Assembly: GCA_937998045.1 (NCBI GenBank)
Contig: CALKVG010000126.1
Location: forward strand, 1 to 9,534
DNA: 9,534 nucleotides
Direction: 5' to 3'
DNA from: an uncultured Myxococcales bacterium
GTDB taxonomy: Bacteria; Myxococcota_A; Polyangia; Polyangiales; Polyangiaceae
The notes under the pieces were generated by a model. It made no database searches and was not told the DNA's origin. It saw only the letters and a list, made by a program, of their open reading frames with translations. The translations under genes were made by a program, and so were the position numbers. Numbering within the stretch: the first letter of the stretch is position 1; each line of letters starts with the position of its first letter. Shown one piece after another: positions 1 to 6,757 of the stretch.

Positions 1-756
1 GGTCGCGCTGGCACCGGTGAAGCTCCCCCGCTCGTGACCAAAGAGCTCGCTCTCGAGGATCGACTCGGGCAAAGCTCCGCAGTTGATCGCGACGAACGGC
101 TTGCTCGCCCGCGGACTCTTCGCGTGAATGGCGCGCGCCACGAGCTCCTTGCCCGTGCCGCTCTCGCCGACGATGAGCACCGTGGCGGTCGTCGGAGCGA
201 CGTGCGCCACGGTCTTGTAGACCGAAAGCATGGTCGGCGTCGTGCCCACGATCTGCGCGGCCGCCGCGGCCACCCTGGGCTGGCGCTCTTCGCCGCGCTG
301 CGCGAGCTTCCGGCGCTCGATCGCCTCTCCGACCATGCGTTTGAGCTCTGTCGGCTCGATCGGTTTGGCCAGGTAGTCGTACGCGCCCTCGCTCACCGCG
401 TTCATCGCGCCCTCGATGTCCGCGTAGGCGGTCATCAAGATCACCGGCGTGCTGGGCGCCGCCGCATGGATGCGCCGCAGCACGTCGTGGCCGCTGGTTC
501 CCCCGGCGAGGTGGATGTCGCTCAGTACGACGTCGTAGCGCTCGAGCTTCTCGGCCGGCGGGACGGCCTCGGCGTTGTCGGCGACCTCGACCTGGTACCC
601 CTCGGAGCGGAGCACGCGCGCGAGCAGGCCCGCGAGCGTCTCGTCGTCCTCGAAGAGGAGGACGTGCACGCCGCTGCCGGGTTGCTTTGCCCCTCCCGCC
701 TCGCCGCGAGCTGCCCCAGGCGCCGCCGGGCCGGCGGCTTCTCGTTCATCAATCAT
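1..756 (-). CDS. NtrC-type sigma-54-dependent response regulator (3' part missing)
   Basis: This is the N-terminal 252 residues of a two-component regulator that activates sigma-54 promoters; the rest lies left of the window. A roughly 28-residue Ala/Gly-rich leader is followed by a receiver domain (about 30-145) with the acidic pair D37/D38, phospho-acceptor D80, conserved T109 and K131. The AAA+ domain begins near residue 175, with Walker A GESGTGKE at 197-204 and the sigma-54 contact loop at 244-249. That loop reads GSFTGA rather than the usual GAFTGA. The ATG at 756 is preceded by an AAGGGG-like ribosome site. The Walker B motif, arginine fingers and DNA-binding helix-turn-helix cannot be seen. 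The cognate kinase is not visible here; it may lie to the left. Family assignment is firm; targets are unknown. Confidence 0.95.
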   Translation of the reverse strand, partial: MIDEREAAGPAAPGAARGEAGGAKQPGSGVHVLLFEDDETLAGLLARVLRSEGYQVEVADNAEAVPPAEKLERYDVVLSDIHLAGGTSGHDVLRRIHAAAPSTPVILMTAYADIEGAMNAVSEGAYDYLAKPIEPTELKRMVGEAIERRKLAQRGEERQPRVAAAAAQIVGTTPTMLSVYKTVAHVAPTTATVLIVGESGTGKELVARAIHAKSPRASKPFVAINCGALPESILESELFGHERGSFTGASAT

Positions 757-853
757 CGACTTTCCCCTTGGTAGCAGATGGTCTCGCCCCGTTCCCGCGC
801 CGAGGCACGCTGTCCCGTTCCGGTGCATTGACGTGCTCCCTATGAGTCAAGAT

Positions 854-882
854 GTCCCGCTTGAACGGCGTTTTCGCGGGAC
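854..882. promoter_or_regulatory. 29-bp imperfect inverted repeat in the 757-952 gap
   Basis: GTCCCGC at 854-860 is mirrored by GCGGGAC at 876-882, and the inner arms AACG and CGTT flank a central G at 868. In total 11 of 14 positions pair. It lies between the start of the leftward response regulator and the start of the rightward membrane protein, so it could be an operator or activator site for either. There is no T-run behind it, which argues against an intrinsic terminator. I could not place a convincing sigma-54 or sigma-70 promoter next to it. Confidence 0.35.
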
Positions 883-952
883 GGAGGCCCTCTCTTTCAC
901 AAGCAATGCCTGATGGGCTGGCCCGCCGACGACAGTTCGAAAGGGGCGCGCC

Positions 953-1423
953 TTGCCTGTAGGCTCAGCGCCGATGGCGTCCCCGGACCCCCTGCGCTTT
1001 GCGGAGCACGTGCACGGCCACCTCGGCTGGCTCGCCGCCATCGCGCTCGTCCACCCCGCGATCCTCCTCCGGCGCACCAAGCGGCGGGCCCACCTGGCGG
1101 TCGCACTGGCCGTCGTCGCCGTGACCGCCGTCGGCGTCCTCGGAGTCGCGATGTACGGCGACTACCGCGACAAGCTGCGTCAGGCGATCTTCGCCCACGC
1201 GCCCGCGATGGGGTACCTCTTCGAGCGCAAGGAGCACCTGGCCTTCGGGGCGATCGCCCTCGCGTGGGCGGGCGCCCTGGCGTACTTCGGCTCGACGCGC
1301 GCCGGCGCGTCCGTGTACGAGCCGCTGCGCCGCGCAGCGCACTGGTCCTTCGTCCTGGCCGCGGTGCTCGCCGTGGCCACGGCGACGCTGGGTACGGTGG
1401 TCGCGTCGTACCGGTCGTTTTGA
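953..1423 (+). CDS. Four-helix integral membrane protein, function unknown
   Basis: The 156-residue protein has four predicted membrane segments at about 24-40, 46-67, 96-112 and 130-150. Basic clusters (RRTKRR near 40-45) suggest the loop after helix 1 is cytoplasmic. Histidines cluster at 19, 21, 23 and 34, and others sit at the ends of later helices (H82, H95, H130). A b-type haem or metal-binding membrane protein is therefore possible, but this is inference and I do not recognise the family. The start chosen is TTG at 953, because AAGGGG at 941-946 is well spaced from it; the ATG at 974 (residue 8) has no such site but is an alternative. The gene converges on the enoyl-CoA hydratase gene with 5 bp between stops. 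Confidence 0.75.
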   Translation: MPVGSAPMASPDPLRFAEHVHGHLGWLAAIALVHPAILLRRTKRRAHLAVALAVVAVTAVGVLGVAMYGDYRDKLRQAIFAHAPAMGYLFERKEHLAFGAIALAWAGALAYFGSTRAGASVYEPLRRAAHWSFVLAAVLAVATATLGTVVASYRSF

Positions 1424-1428
1424 GCCGC

Positions 1429-2205
1429 TCACCGACCTTCGAACTTCGGCGTGCGCTTTTCGAGGAATGCCTTCATCCCCTCGCGCTGGTCGTAGGTGCC
1501 GAAGAGCGCGGCGAACGCCGTCGACTCGAGCTCGTTCGCCGTCGGGAGCGGCACGTCGGCGCCGCGAATGACGACGCGCTTGATGCCGGCCACCGCGAGC
1601 GGGCCCTTGCTCGCGATCTTCTCCGCGACCTCGCGCACGCGCGGCAAGAGCTCCCCGTGCGGAACGACCGCGTTCACGAGCCCGATGCGCAGCGCCTCCT
1701 CGGCGCCGATCATGTCGCCGGTCATGCAGAGCTCCCGCGCGCGGGCCGCGCCGACGCGCCGCGACAGGAGCTGCGTGCCGCCGAAGCCCGGCAAGACCCC
1801 GAGGTTCACCTCGGGCTGGCCGAGCTTCGCCCGGTCGCTCGCGTAGATGAAGTCGCACGCCAGCGCCAGCTCGCACCCTCCGCCCAGCGCGAACCCGTTG
1901 ACCGCCGCGATGACCGGGAAGTGCGTCGACTCGAGGGCGCGCCCCACGCGGTGACCGAGGTCGGCGAAGAGCTTCGCCTGCACGGCGGTCATCTCGCTCA
2001 TCGCCGCGATGTCCGCGCCGGCGGCGAACGCCTTGTCGCCCGCGCCGGTGAGGATCGCGCAGCGCACCCCGGCGTCGCGGCCGAGGTCGCGCAGCACACG
2101 CGCGAGTTCGCCGAGGAGCTCCTCGCTGAGCGCGTTGAGTTTGTCGGGGCGGTTGAGGGAGACCGTGACGACGTGCGCGTCGCGGTCGACGAGGATCGTG
2201 CTCAT
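1429..2205 (-). CDS. Enoyl-CoA hydratase/isomerase (crotonase family)
   Basis: A 258-residue crotonase-fold enzyme, the usual length for the family, which adds water across the 2,3 double bond of enoyl-CoA (for example crotonyl-CoA to 3-hydroxybutyryl-CoA). The oxyanion-hole segments are present: FAAGADIAAM at 60-69 and FALGGGCEL at 105-113. Both glutamates needed for hydratase chemistry are kept, E112 in GGGCEL and E132 in LGQPEV, so hydratase is favoured over a pure isomerase. The start is the ATG at 2205, which has GGAGAG eight bases upstream. A longer frame opens to 2286 but would overlap the dehydrogenase gene and add unlike residues. It lies 28 bp behind the dehydrogenase gene, so the two are probably one transcript carrying consecutive steps. 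Chain-length preference cannot be read from sequence. Confidence 0.96.
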   Translation of the reverse strand: MSTILVDRDAHVVTVSLNRPDKLNALSEELLGELARVLRDLGRDAGVRCAILTGAGDKAFAAGADIAAMSEMTAVQAKLFADLGHRVGRALESTHFPVIAAVNGFALGGGCELALACDFIYASDRAKLGQPEVNLGVLPGFGGTQLLSRRVGAARARELCMTGDMIGAEEALRIGLVNAVVPHGELLPRVREVAEKIASKGPLAVAGIKRVVIRGADVPLPTANELESTAFAALFGTYDQREGMKAFLEKRTPKFEGR

Positions 2206-2233
2206 GAGGTCTTCTCTCCGTGGAGGTCGCGGC

Positions 2234-3127
2234 TCAGGCGGCGCGTCCGCTGCGATGGCCCTGCTCGTCGTAAACGTAGAAGCCACGCCGCGTCTTCCTG
2301 CCCAGCCACCCTGCGGCGACCAGGTTCCGGAGGAGGATCGGCGCGCGGTACTTGTCGTCCCCGGTCTCGCGGTGCAGGACGTCGGCGATCGCGAGCACCG
2401 TATCGAGGCCGATCAAGTCGCTCAGCTCGAGAGGACCCATCGGGTGATTTAGGCCGAGCTTCGCTCCCGTGTCGATGTCCTCCGGCGAGCCGACGCTCTC
2501 CTGGAGCGCGAAGCAAGCCTCGCAGAGCATCGGGATGAGGATGCGGTTGACGAGAAAGCCCGGCGCGTCGCGGCTCGTCGTCGTGATCTTTCCGAGCTTC
2601 TCGGCGAGCTTCGTCGTGAGCTCGTAGGTCTCGTCGCTCGTCTGCACGGCGCGCACGATCTCGACGAGCTTCATGAGCGGGGGCGGGTTCATGAAGTGCA
2701 TCCCGATCACACGGTCGGGGCGGGAGGTCGCGGCGGCCAGCTTGGTCAGCGAGATCGACGACGTGTTGCTCGCGAGCCACTTGCCGGCCGGGAGCGCGGC
2801 GTCGCATTTGCGGAAGAGGGCGAGCTTCAGCTCGAGGTTCTCGGTCGCCGCCTCGACGACGAAGTCGCAACGCCGGAAGTCCTCCGGACTGGCGGCGGGC
2901 GCGATCCTGCCCAGGAGCTCCGTGCGCGCGTCCGCCGTCATCTTCTCCTTCTCGACGAGCTTACCGAGGATGGATGCGATCTTCGTTTTGCCCTTTTCGG
3001 CCAGCTCGAGCGACGCGTCCGCGAGGACGACCCCGAAGCCGCTGGCGGCCGCGACCTGCGCGATGCCGCCGCCCATCTGGCCCGCGCCGAGGATGCCGAT
3101 CGTCTGGATGTCCTGGAGTTGTGCCAT
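2234..3127 (-). CDS. hbd: 3-hydroxybutyryl-CoA dehydrogenase
   Basis: A 297-residue NAD(P)-dependent 3-hydroxyacyl-CoA dehydrogenase that oxidises 3-hydroxyacyl-CoA to 3-ketoacyl-CoA or works in the reverse, butanoate-forming direction. The N-terminal Rossmann fold shows GxGxxG at 14-19 (GAGQMG) and D37 at the end of the second strand, a residue more typical of NAD than NADP. The active-site pair is H144 (in GMHFMNP) and E156 (in KLVEIV), with S120 in SNTSS and N194 in FLVNRIL. The C-terminal helical domain ends normally. The ATG at 3127 directly precedes the Rossmann fold; GGAGG and AAGGGAG lie upstream. It is the first gene of a two-gene operon with the hydratase. Its start codon overlaps that of the divergent lipoprotein on the other strand. 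The symbol is by family, not proven orthology. Confidence 0.95.
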   Translation of the reverse strand: MAQLQDIQTIGILGAGQMGGGIAQVAAASGFGVVLADASLELAEKGKTKIASILGKLVEKEKMTADARTELLGRIAPAASPEDFRRCDFVVEAATENLELKLALFRKCDAALPAGKWLASNTSSISLTKLAAATSRPDRVIGMHFMNPPPLMKLVEIVRAVQTSDETYELTTKLAEKLGKITTTSRDAPGFLVNRILIPMLCEACFALQESVGSPEDIDTGAKLGLNHPMGPLELSDLIGLDTVLAIADVLHRETGDDKYRAPILLRNLVAAGWLGRKTRRGFYVYDEQGHRSGRAA

Positions 3128-4019
3128 GCTCCCTTCGCCTCCGATGACGCGTCCCGGCCACGGTGACCGCCGCCGTCGCTTTTCGCGGCATACCACGCTT
3201 TGGGCGCTCGCCGCGCTCGCGGTTTGCGCCGGATGCGCCGCCAGCGCGACCCAGCGGGCGCAGACGCTCGTGCGCGAACACCGGGAGCAGGAAGCTGCGA
3301 CCGAGCTGGAGCGGCGCCTCGCCGCGCACCCCGAGGACACCGCGGCGCGGCGCCTCCTCGTGCGCGTCCTCGGCTTCACCGGCGACCTCGCGGGAGCGCG
3401 CGCGCAGAGCGAGGAGCTCGCGCGCCGCCTCGGGCCCGCCGGGGCGGCGACGGCGCACGTCGAGCTCGGGCACGCGCTCGAACTCGCCCATCGCTACGAC
3501 GAGGCTCTCGCCGAGTACGACGAGGCCGCGGCCGCCGCGCCGGCGTCTCCCGACGGGCCGCGCGAGGGCGGTATGCGCTGCGCGCACTGGGGGGAGGCCG
3601 AACAGGCGAGGCCGCGCCTCGAGGAGGCCGTCCGCCGGGGGGCGCGCGACGCGGAGACGTGGCACACGCTGGGTCTCGTGCGCCTTCGCCTGGGCGACCT
3701 CGACGCGGCCGAGGAGGCCTACCGCGCCGGGATCGCCGCCGATCCGCGCGCCGCCGAGAGCTGGCTCGGCCTCGCGACCGTCGGGATGGCGCGCGGCGAC
3801 GCGCGGGCCGTCCTCGACGCGTACGACCAGGTGCTCGCGCGACGTCCGCGGTTCGCGCCGGCGGAGCTCGGGCGCGCATGGGCGCTCGCGCAGCTGGGGC
3901 GCGGAGTCGAAGCGGCGCGCGCGCTCGACCACGCCGCGGAGCTCGGCGCTCCGTCGGCGAACGTCGCGCGCCTGCGATCCGCGATCGCCGCCGGCGCGGT
4001 GGGCGACGCCGGACACTGA
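3126..4019 (+). CDS. TPR-repeat lipoprotein
   Basis: This 297-residue protein has a basic N-terminus (GDRRRRFSRH), a hydrophobic stretch (LWALAALAV) and a lipobox-like end, CAGC, with C37 as the likely lipidated residue (C34 is possible). The box is imperfect because position -3 is Cys. After it come about five tetratricopeptide repeats between residues 45 and 278; the clearest are at about 107-140, 177-210 and 211-243, with the usual W/L-G-Y/L-A-P spacing. TPR lipoproteins usually act as scaffolds in envelope or secretion complexes; no partner is visible here. ATG 3126 is chosen because GGAG at 3115-3118 sits 7 bases before it. ATG 3144 (291 residues) would give a more normal signal-peptide length but has no ribosome site. 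The gene diverges from the dehydrogenase operon. Confidence 0.85.
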   Translation: MLPSPPMTRPGHGDRRRRFSRHTTLWALAALAVCAGCAASATQRAQTLVREHREQEAATELERRLAAHPEDTAARRLLVRVLGFTGDLAGARAQSEELARRLGPAGAATAHVELGHALELAHRYDEALAEYDEAAAAAPASPDGPREGGMRCAHWGEAEQARPRLEEAVRRGARDAETWHTLGLVRLRLGDLDAAEEAYRAGIAADPRAAESWLGLATVGMARGDARAVLDAYDQVLARRPRFAPAELGRAWALAQLGRGVEAARALDHAAELGAPSANVARLRSAIAAGAVGDAGH

Positions 4020-4067
4020 GACGAGACGACGCGGGATGCGGAATTCGGCTAGAGGAAGGGCCAGATC

Positions 4068-5573
4068 ATGGATGCGAAGGCAGAGACGGCTCCTCCCGGC
4101 GACGTGGCGGCGGTCGTCGCGCGGGCCCGCAGCGCCCAGGCGGCGTGGGCAGACCTCGGCGTGCGCGTTCGCGCGCAACGGCTCGCCCCCCTCAAGGACA
4201 GGGTGCTCGATCGCGCCGAGGCGATCGCGGCGTGCGTCCGCGAGGAGGTGGGAAAGCCGGACGTCGAGGCCCTCCTCGGGGAGGTGCTGCCGTCGGCGGA
4301 CGTCGTCGCGTACTGGACGGCGTCGATCGAGGAGCTCCTCGAGCCGAGCGACGTCGAGATCGACCGCCTATCGTACCCGGGGAAGTCGGGGACGCTCTAC
4401 CGCGACGCGCGCGGCGTCGTCGGCGTCGTCATGCCGTGGAACTTCCCGGTGGCCCTGCCGCTGCGCACGCTCGTGCCGGCGCTCCTCGCGGGCAACGCCG
4501 TCGTCTTCAAGCCGAGCGAGGTCACGCCGCGCTCCGGCGCGCTCCTCGTCGAGCTCTTCGAGGGCCTCGTGCCCGAGGGCGTCCTCGGGCTCGTCCAGGG
4601 CGGCGGCGACGTCGGCGCGGCGCTCTGCGCGGCGGACGTCGACCTCGTCGTCTTCACCGGCAGCGTCGCGACGGGGCGCAAGGTCGCCCACGCCTGCGCC
4701 GAGCGCCTCGTTCCGTGCTCGCTGGAGCTCGGCGGAAAGGACGCGGCGATCGTCCTCGCCGACGCGGACCTCGAGCGGGCGGCCAACGGCATCGTGTGGG
4801 GCGCGATGATGAACGCCGGGCAGAACTGCGCCTCGGTCGAGCGCGTGTACGTCGACCGCAAGGTGGGCGAGGCCTTCACGCAGCGCGTGTGCGAGGTCGT
4901 CTCGTCGCTACGCCCGGGCGTCGAGGTCGGGCCCCTCGCCACGCCGGCGCAGCGGGCCCTCGTCGCGCGGCACGTGCGCGAGGCGAAAGCCGGCGGCGCG
5001 CGCGTCCTCGCGGGCGGCGCGGACGACGCCGGGGACGCCGGAGGGCGCGAGTACCCGCCGACGGTCGTGCGCGTCGACTCGGACGACGCGACGCTCATGC
5101 GCGACGAGACCTTCGGGCCGGTCCTCCCCATCGCGCTCGTCGACGGCCCCGACGAGGCGGTCGCGCGCGCGAACGCCTCGCGCTACGGCCTCACGGCGAG
5201 CGTCTGGACGCGCGACCGGCGCGCCGCGCAGTCCCTCGCGCGGCGCTTGAGGGCGGGCGTCGTCACCATCAACAACCACGCGTTCACGGGCGCCATCCCG
5301 GCGGCTCCTTGGAGCGGCCACGGCGAGACCGGCTGGGGCATCACCGGCTCCCCCCTCGCGCTCGACATGCTCACGCGCCCGCGGTTCGTTCTCGTCGACG
5401 CCAGCCGCGCCAAGCGCGAGCTCTGGTGGTACCCGTACACGCCCGCGCTGCGAACCATCGCGACGGCGATGGCCATCGTGCGCAGCTCGGCGCGCAGCCT
5501 CGGCGAGCGGGCGCGCGCCGTCGTCGCCCTCATCGGCGCGATGCTCGGACGCTGGAAGCGCGAGCCGGGGTAA
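4068..5573 (+). CDS. NAD(P)-dependent aldehyde dehydrogenase
   Basis: A complete 501-residue member of the aldehyde dehydrogenase superfamily, oxidising an aldehyde to its carboxylic acid. Visible landmarks are N125 in PWNFP, cofactor-binding K148 in FKPSE, the FTGS turn at 196-199, general base E220 in LELGGK, catalytic C254 in GQNCAS, and E347 in DETFGP. The catalytic domain ends near residue 443. After it comes an extra tail of about 55 residues with a Trp/Tyr-rich patch (ELWWYPYTP) and an amphipathic, Arg-studded helix that might sit on a membrane. The substrate cannot be fixed from sequence; succinate-semialdehyde-like or fatty-aldehyde use are both possible. AGGAAGGG lies about 8 bases upstream of the ATG. 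It starts 48 bp after the lipoprotein gene on the same strand, so the two may be cotranscribed. Confidence 0.96.
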   Translation: MDAKAETAPPGDVAAVVARARSAQAAWADLGVRVRAQRLAPLKDRVLDRAEAIAACVREEVGKPDVEALLGEVLPSADVVAYWTASIEELLEPSDVEIDRLSYPGKSGTLYRDARGVVGVVMPWNFPVALPLRTLVPALLAGNAVVFKPSEVTPRSGALLVELFEGLVPEGVLGLVQGGGDVGAALCAADVDLVVFTGSVATGRKVAHACAERLVPCSLELGGKDAAIVLADADLERAANGIVWGAMMNAGQNCASVERVYVDRKVGEAFTQRVCEVVSSLRPGVEVGPLATPAQRALVARHVREAKAGGARVLAGGADDAGDAGGREYPPTVVRVDSDDATLMRDETFGPVLPIALVDGPDEAVARANASRYGLTASVWTRDRRAAQSLARRLRAGVVTINNHAFTGAIPAAPWSGHGETGWGITGSPLALDMLTRPRFVLVDASRAKRELWWYPYTPALRTIATAMAIVRSSARSLGERARAVVALIGAMLGRWKREPG

Positions 5574-5847
5574 GAGGCGCGCCGCCGGTGTGCCGAAAAT
5601 CGACTTCGCACGTCAGACCCAATCGAGCCTCGAGCGATTAAGTGGATGAGGGGGACGCCCGCCGGGGCGGCCTTCGCAAGAGGACGAGCGGCGTGGACAC
5701 CGCTCGAAAGCGCCGCGAGAAGGAGTCGCGTCGCCCCTCCCCGAGCGACCGACGCTCGCGCCACGAGACGAGAAGCTCGGTGTCTCGCGAACGTCGATTG
5801 TCCAGAGGGCCGGGGCGTCTGGCGAATGGGAAGGCAAGTCGGACAGA

Positions 5848-6120
5848 ACAGAAAGGAGGCCTGGCCAAATAGAAAGGAGATCTGGCCGAATAGAAAGGAG
5901 ATCTGGCCGAATAGAAAGGAGATCTGGCCGAATAGAAACGGGTCTCGGACAAATAGAAACGGGTCTCGGACAAATAGAAACGGGTTTCGGACAAATAGAA
6001 ACGGGTCTCGGACAAATAGAAACGAGTCTCGGACAAATAGAAACGAGTCTCGGACAAATAGAAACGAGGCTTTGACAAATAGAAACGAGGCTTTGACAAA
6101 TAGAAACGAGTCTCGGCCAA
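5848..6120. repeat. Near-exact 21-bp tandem array, 13 units
   Basis: TAGAAA recurs at 5870 and then every 21 bases to 6101, twelve times, with a diverged first copy (CAGAAA) at 5849. Units fall into ordered subtypes: three with GGAGATCTGGCCG after the TAGAAA core, then four with CGGGTCTCGGACA (one reads TTTC), two with CGAGTCTCGGACA, two with CGAGGCTTTGACA, and a last one with CGAGTCTCGGCCA. Neighbours are most alike, as expected from slippage or unequal exchange. GC content is about half, well below the flanks. CGAGTCTCG is a palindrome around a central T, so some units carry a small dyad. There are no spacers, so it is not CRISPR. The 21-bp period equals two helical turns, which would place every unit on the same DNA face. 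Confidence 0.95.
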
Positions 6121-6141
6121 CGGGTCGAGAGGCGCGGAAAC

Positions 6142-6543
6142 ATGGACGCGACGCTAGACCACTTGGCGGCGCTGCTCGGCCAAAAGGACGGGACGCTTGG
6201 CCACTTGGAAAGGACGCTCGACCAAGTCGCCGGCAGGCCCGACCCGTTGGAAACGTCGCTCGTCGAACAGGACGCGAGGCTGCGCCAAATGAAAGCGTCG
6301 CTCGTCCAACGGGATTCGCCGCTCCACCACTTGGCCGAGAGCCTCGGCCATCGGGACAAGCCACTTGCCCAACTGAAAACGACGCTCGGCCAAAAGGCCG
6401 AGACGCTTGGGCAGTTGGACGCGCCGCTTGGCCAGTGGGACGAGACGTTTGGCCAGTGGGACGCGCCGCGTGGCCTCTTCGACGAGCCGCTTCACCCCGT
6501 GGACACGATGCGCGCCCAAGTGGACGAGACGCTTTTTCGATAG
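6142..6543 (+). CDS. Heptad-repeat, coiled-coil-like hypothetical protein (19 heptads)
   Basis: The frame encodes 133 residues, exactly 19 heptads, from ATG 6142 to TAG 6541-6543. Most heptads read hydrophobic-Asp/Glu-x-x-Leu-Gly-Gln, for example MDATLDH, LKTTLGQ, LDAPLGQ and WDETFGQ. Positions 1 and 5 carry the nonpolar residues, giving the 4-3 spacing of a coiled coil, but Pro and Gly at positions 4 and 6 would weaken a helix. There is no signal peptide or membrane segment. GAGAGG lies about 9 bases before the ATG. Third codon positions are GC-rich in this frame, as expected for genes here, while the other plus frames lack that pattern. The reverse complement shows a similar composition, so strand is not fully settled. 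It could also be a decayed piece of a longer repeat gene, since the repeat continues past both ends. Confidence 0.45.
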   Translation: MDATLDHLAALLGQKDGTLGHLERTLDQVAGRPDPLETSLVEQDARLRQMKASLVQRDSPLHHLAESLGHRDKPLAQLKTTLGQKAETLGQLDAPLGQWDETFGQWDAPRGLFDEPLHPVDTMRAQVDETLFR

Positions 6544-6757
6544 GACGACGCGCTTTCCCCAAAGGACTGCCCGTTTCGACGATGAGCGAACCCGCTCCGC
6601 GAGTCGTCGGCGCCGCGTTGTCGTTCCAACCGTCGACAGGCCACGAAGAGCACGCCGCACGGAGCGGACGAAACGACTGCCTTCCACCCGAACACAGTCG
6701 CGAGCTCGATCCCTGCGAGCCGAGGCCACCCGTCGCGCGGACTCGTCGGAGAGGACA

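Larger units (their letters stand above)
5743..6582. repeat. 21-bp-period tandem repeat region, about 40 units in one phase
   Basis: From about 5743 to 6582 the sequence keeps a strict 21-bp period with no insertion or deletion; 840 bases equal 40 units. The left edge (5743-5847) and the right part (6142-6582) are diverged, while the centre is nearly identical. Read on the plus strand in the phase starting at 5743, units give heptads near [L/I/W/V]-[D/E]-x-T-L-G-Q. Examples at the left edge are R-D-E-K-L-G-V at 5764 and S-R-T-S-I-V-Q at 5785. Because 21 is a multiple of three, open frames appear in most of the six frames and are not by themselves evidence of coding. The left boundary is soft, since the first few units match only in part. 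The stretch 5574-5742 before it shows no gene. Confidence 0.8.

Noticed and set aside
913..2538. Plus-strand frame of 541 codons overlapping the membrane protein and antisense to the hydratase
   Set aside because: It overlaps recognised genes and shows no domain; it is typical spurious openness in GC-rich DNA.
5621..5639. Possible terminator hairpin (AATCG/CGATT) after the aldehyde dehydrogenase
   Set aside because: The stem is only 5 bp and AT-containing, with a 9-base loop and no following T-run.
3200..5641. Long plus-strand Arg/Ala-rich frame over the lipoprotein and aldehyde dehydrogenase genes
   Set aside because: It is a shadow frame of two genes with clear domains, made of low-complexity Arg/Gly/Ala sequence.
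5638..6120. Minus-strand frame giving an aromatic heptad product (repeating R-F-Y-L-S-E-T)
   Set aside because: The start would be a TTG with no ribosome site, and it falls out of the repeat period automatically. Not excluded outright, but unsupported.
5848..6120. CRISPR array
   Set aside because: Units are contiguous 21-mers with no unique spacers, and no cas genes are present.
5848..6120. Plasmid iteron origin
   Set aside because: The unit length fits, but no replication or partition gene is present in the window and the units grade into protein-like heptads.
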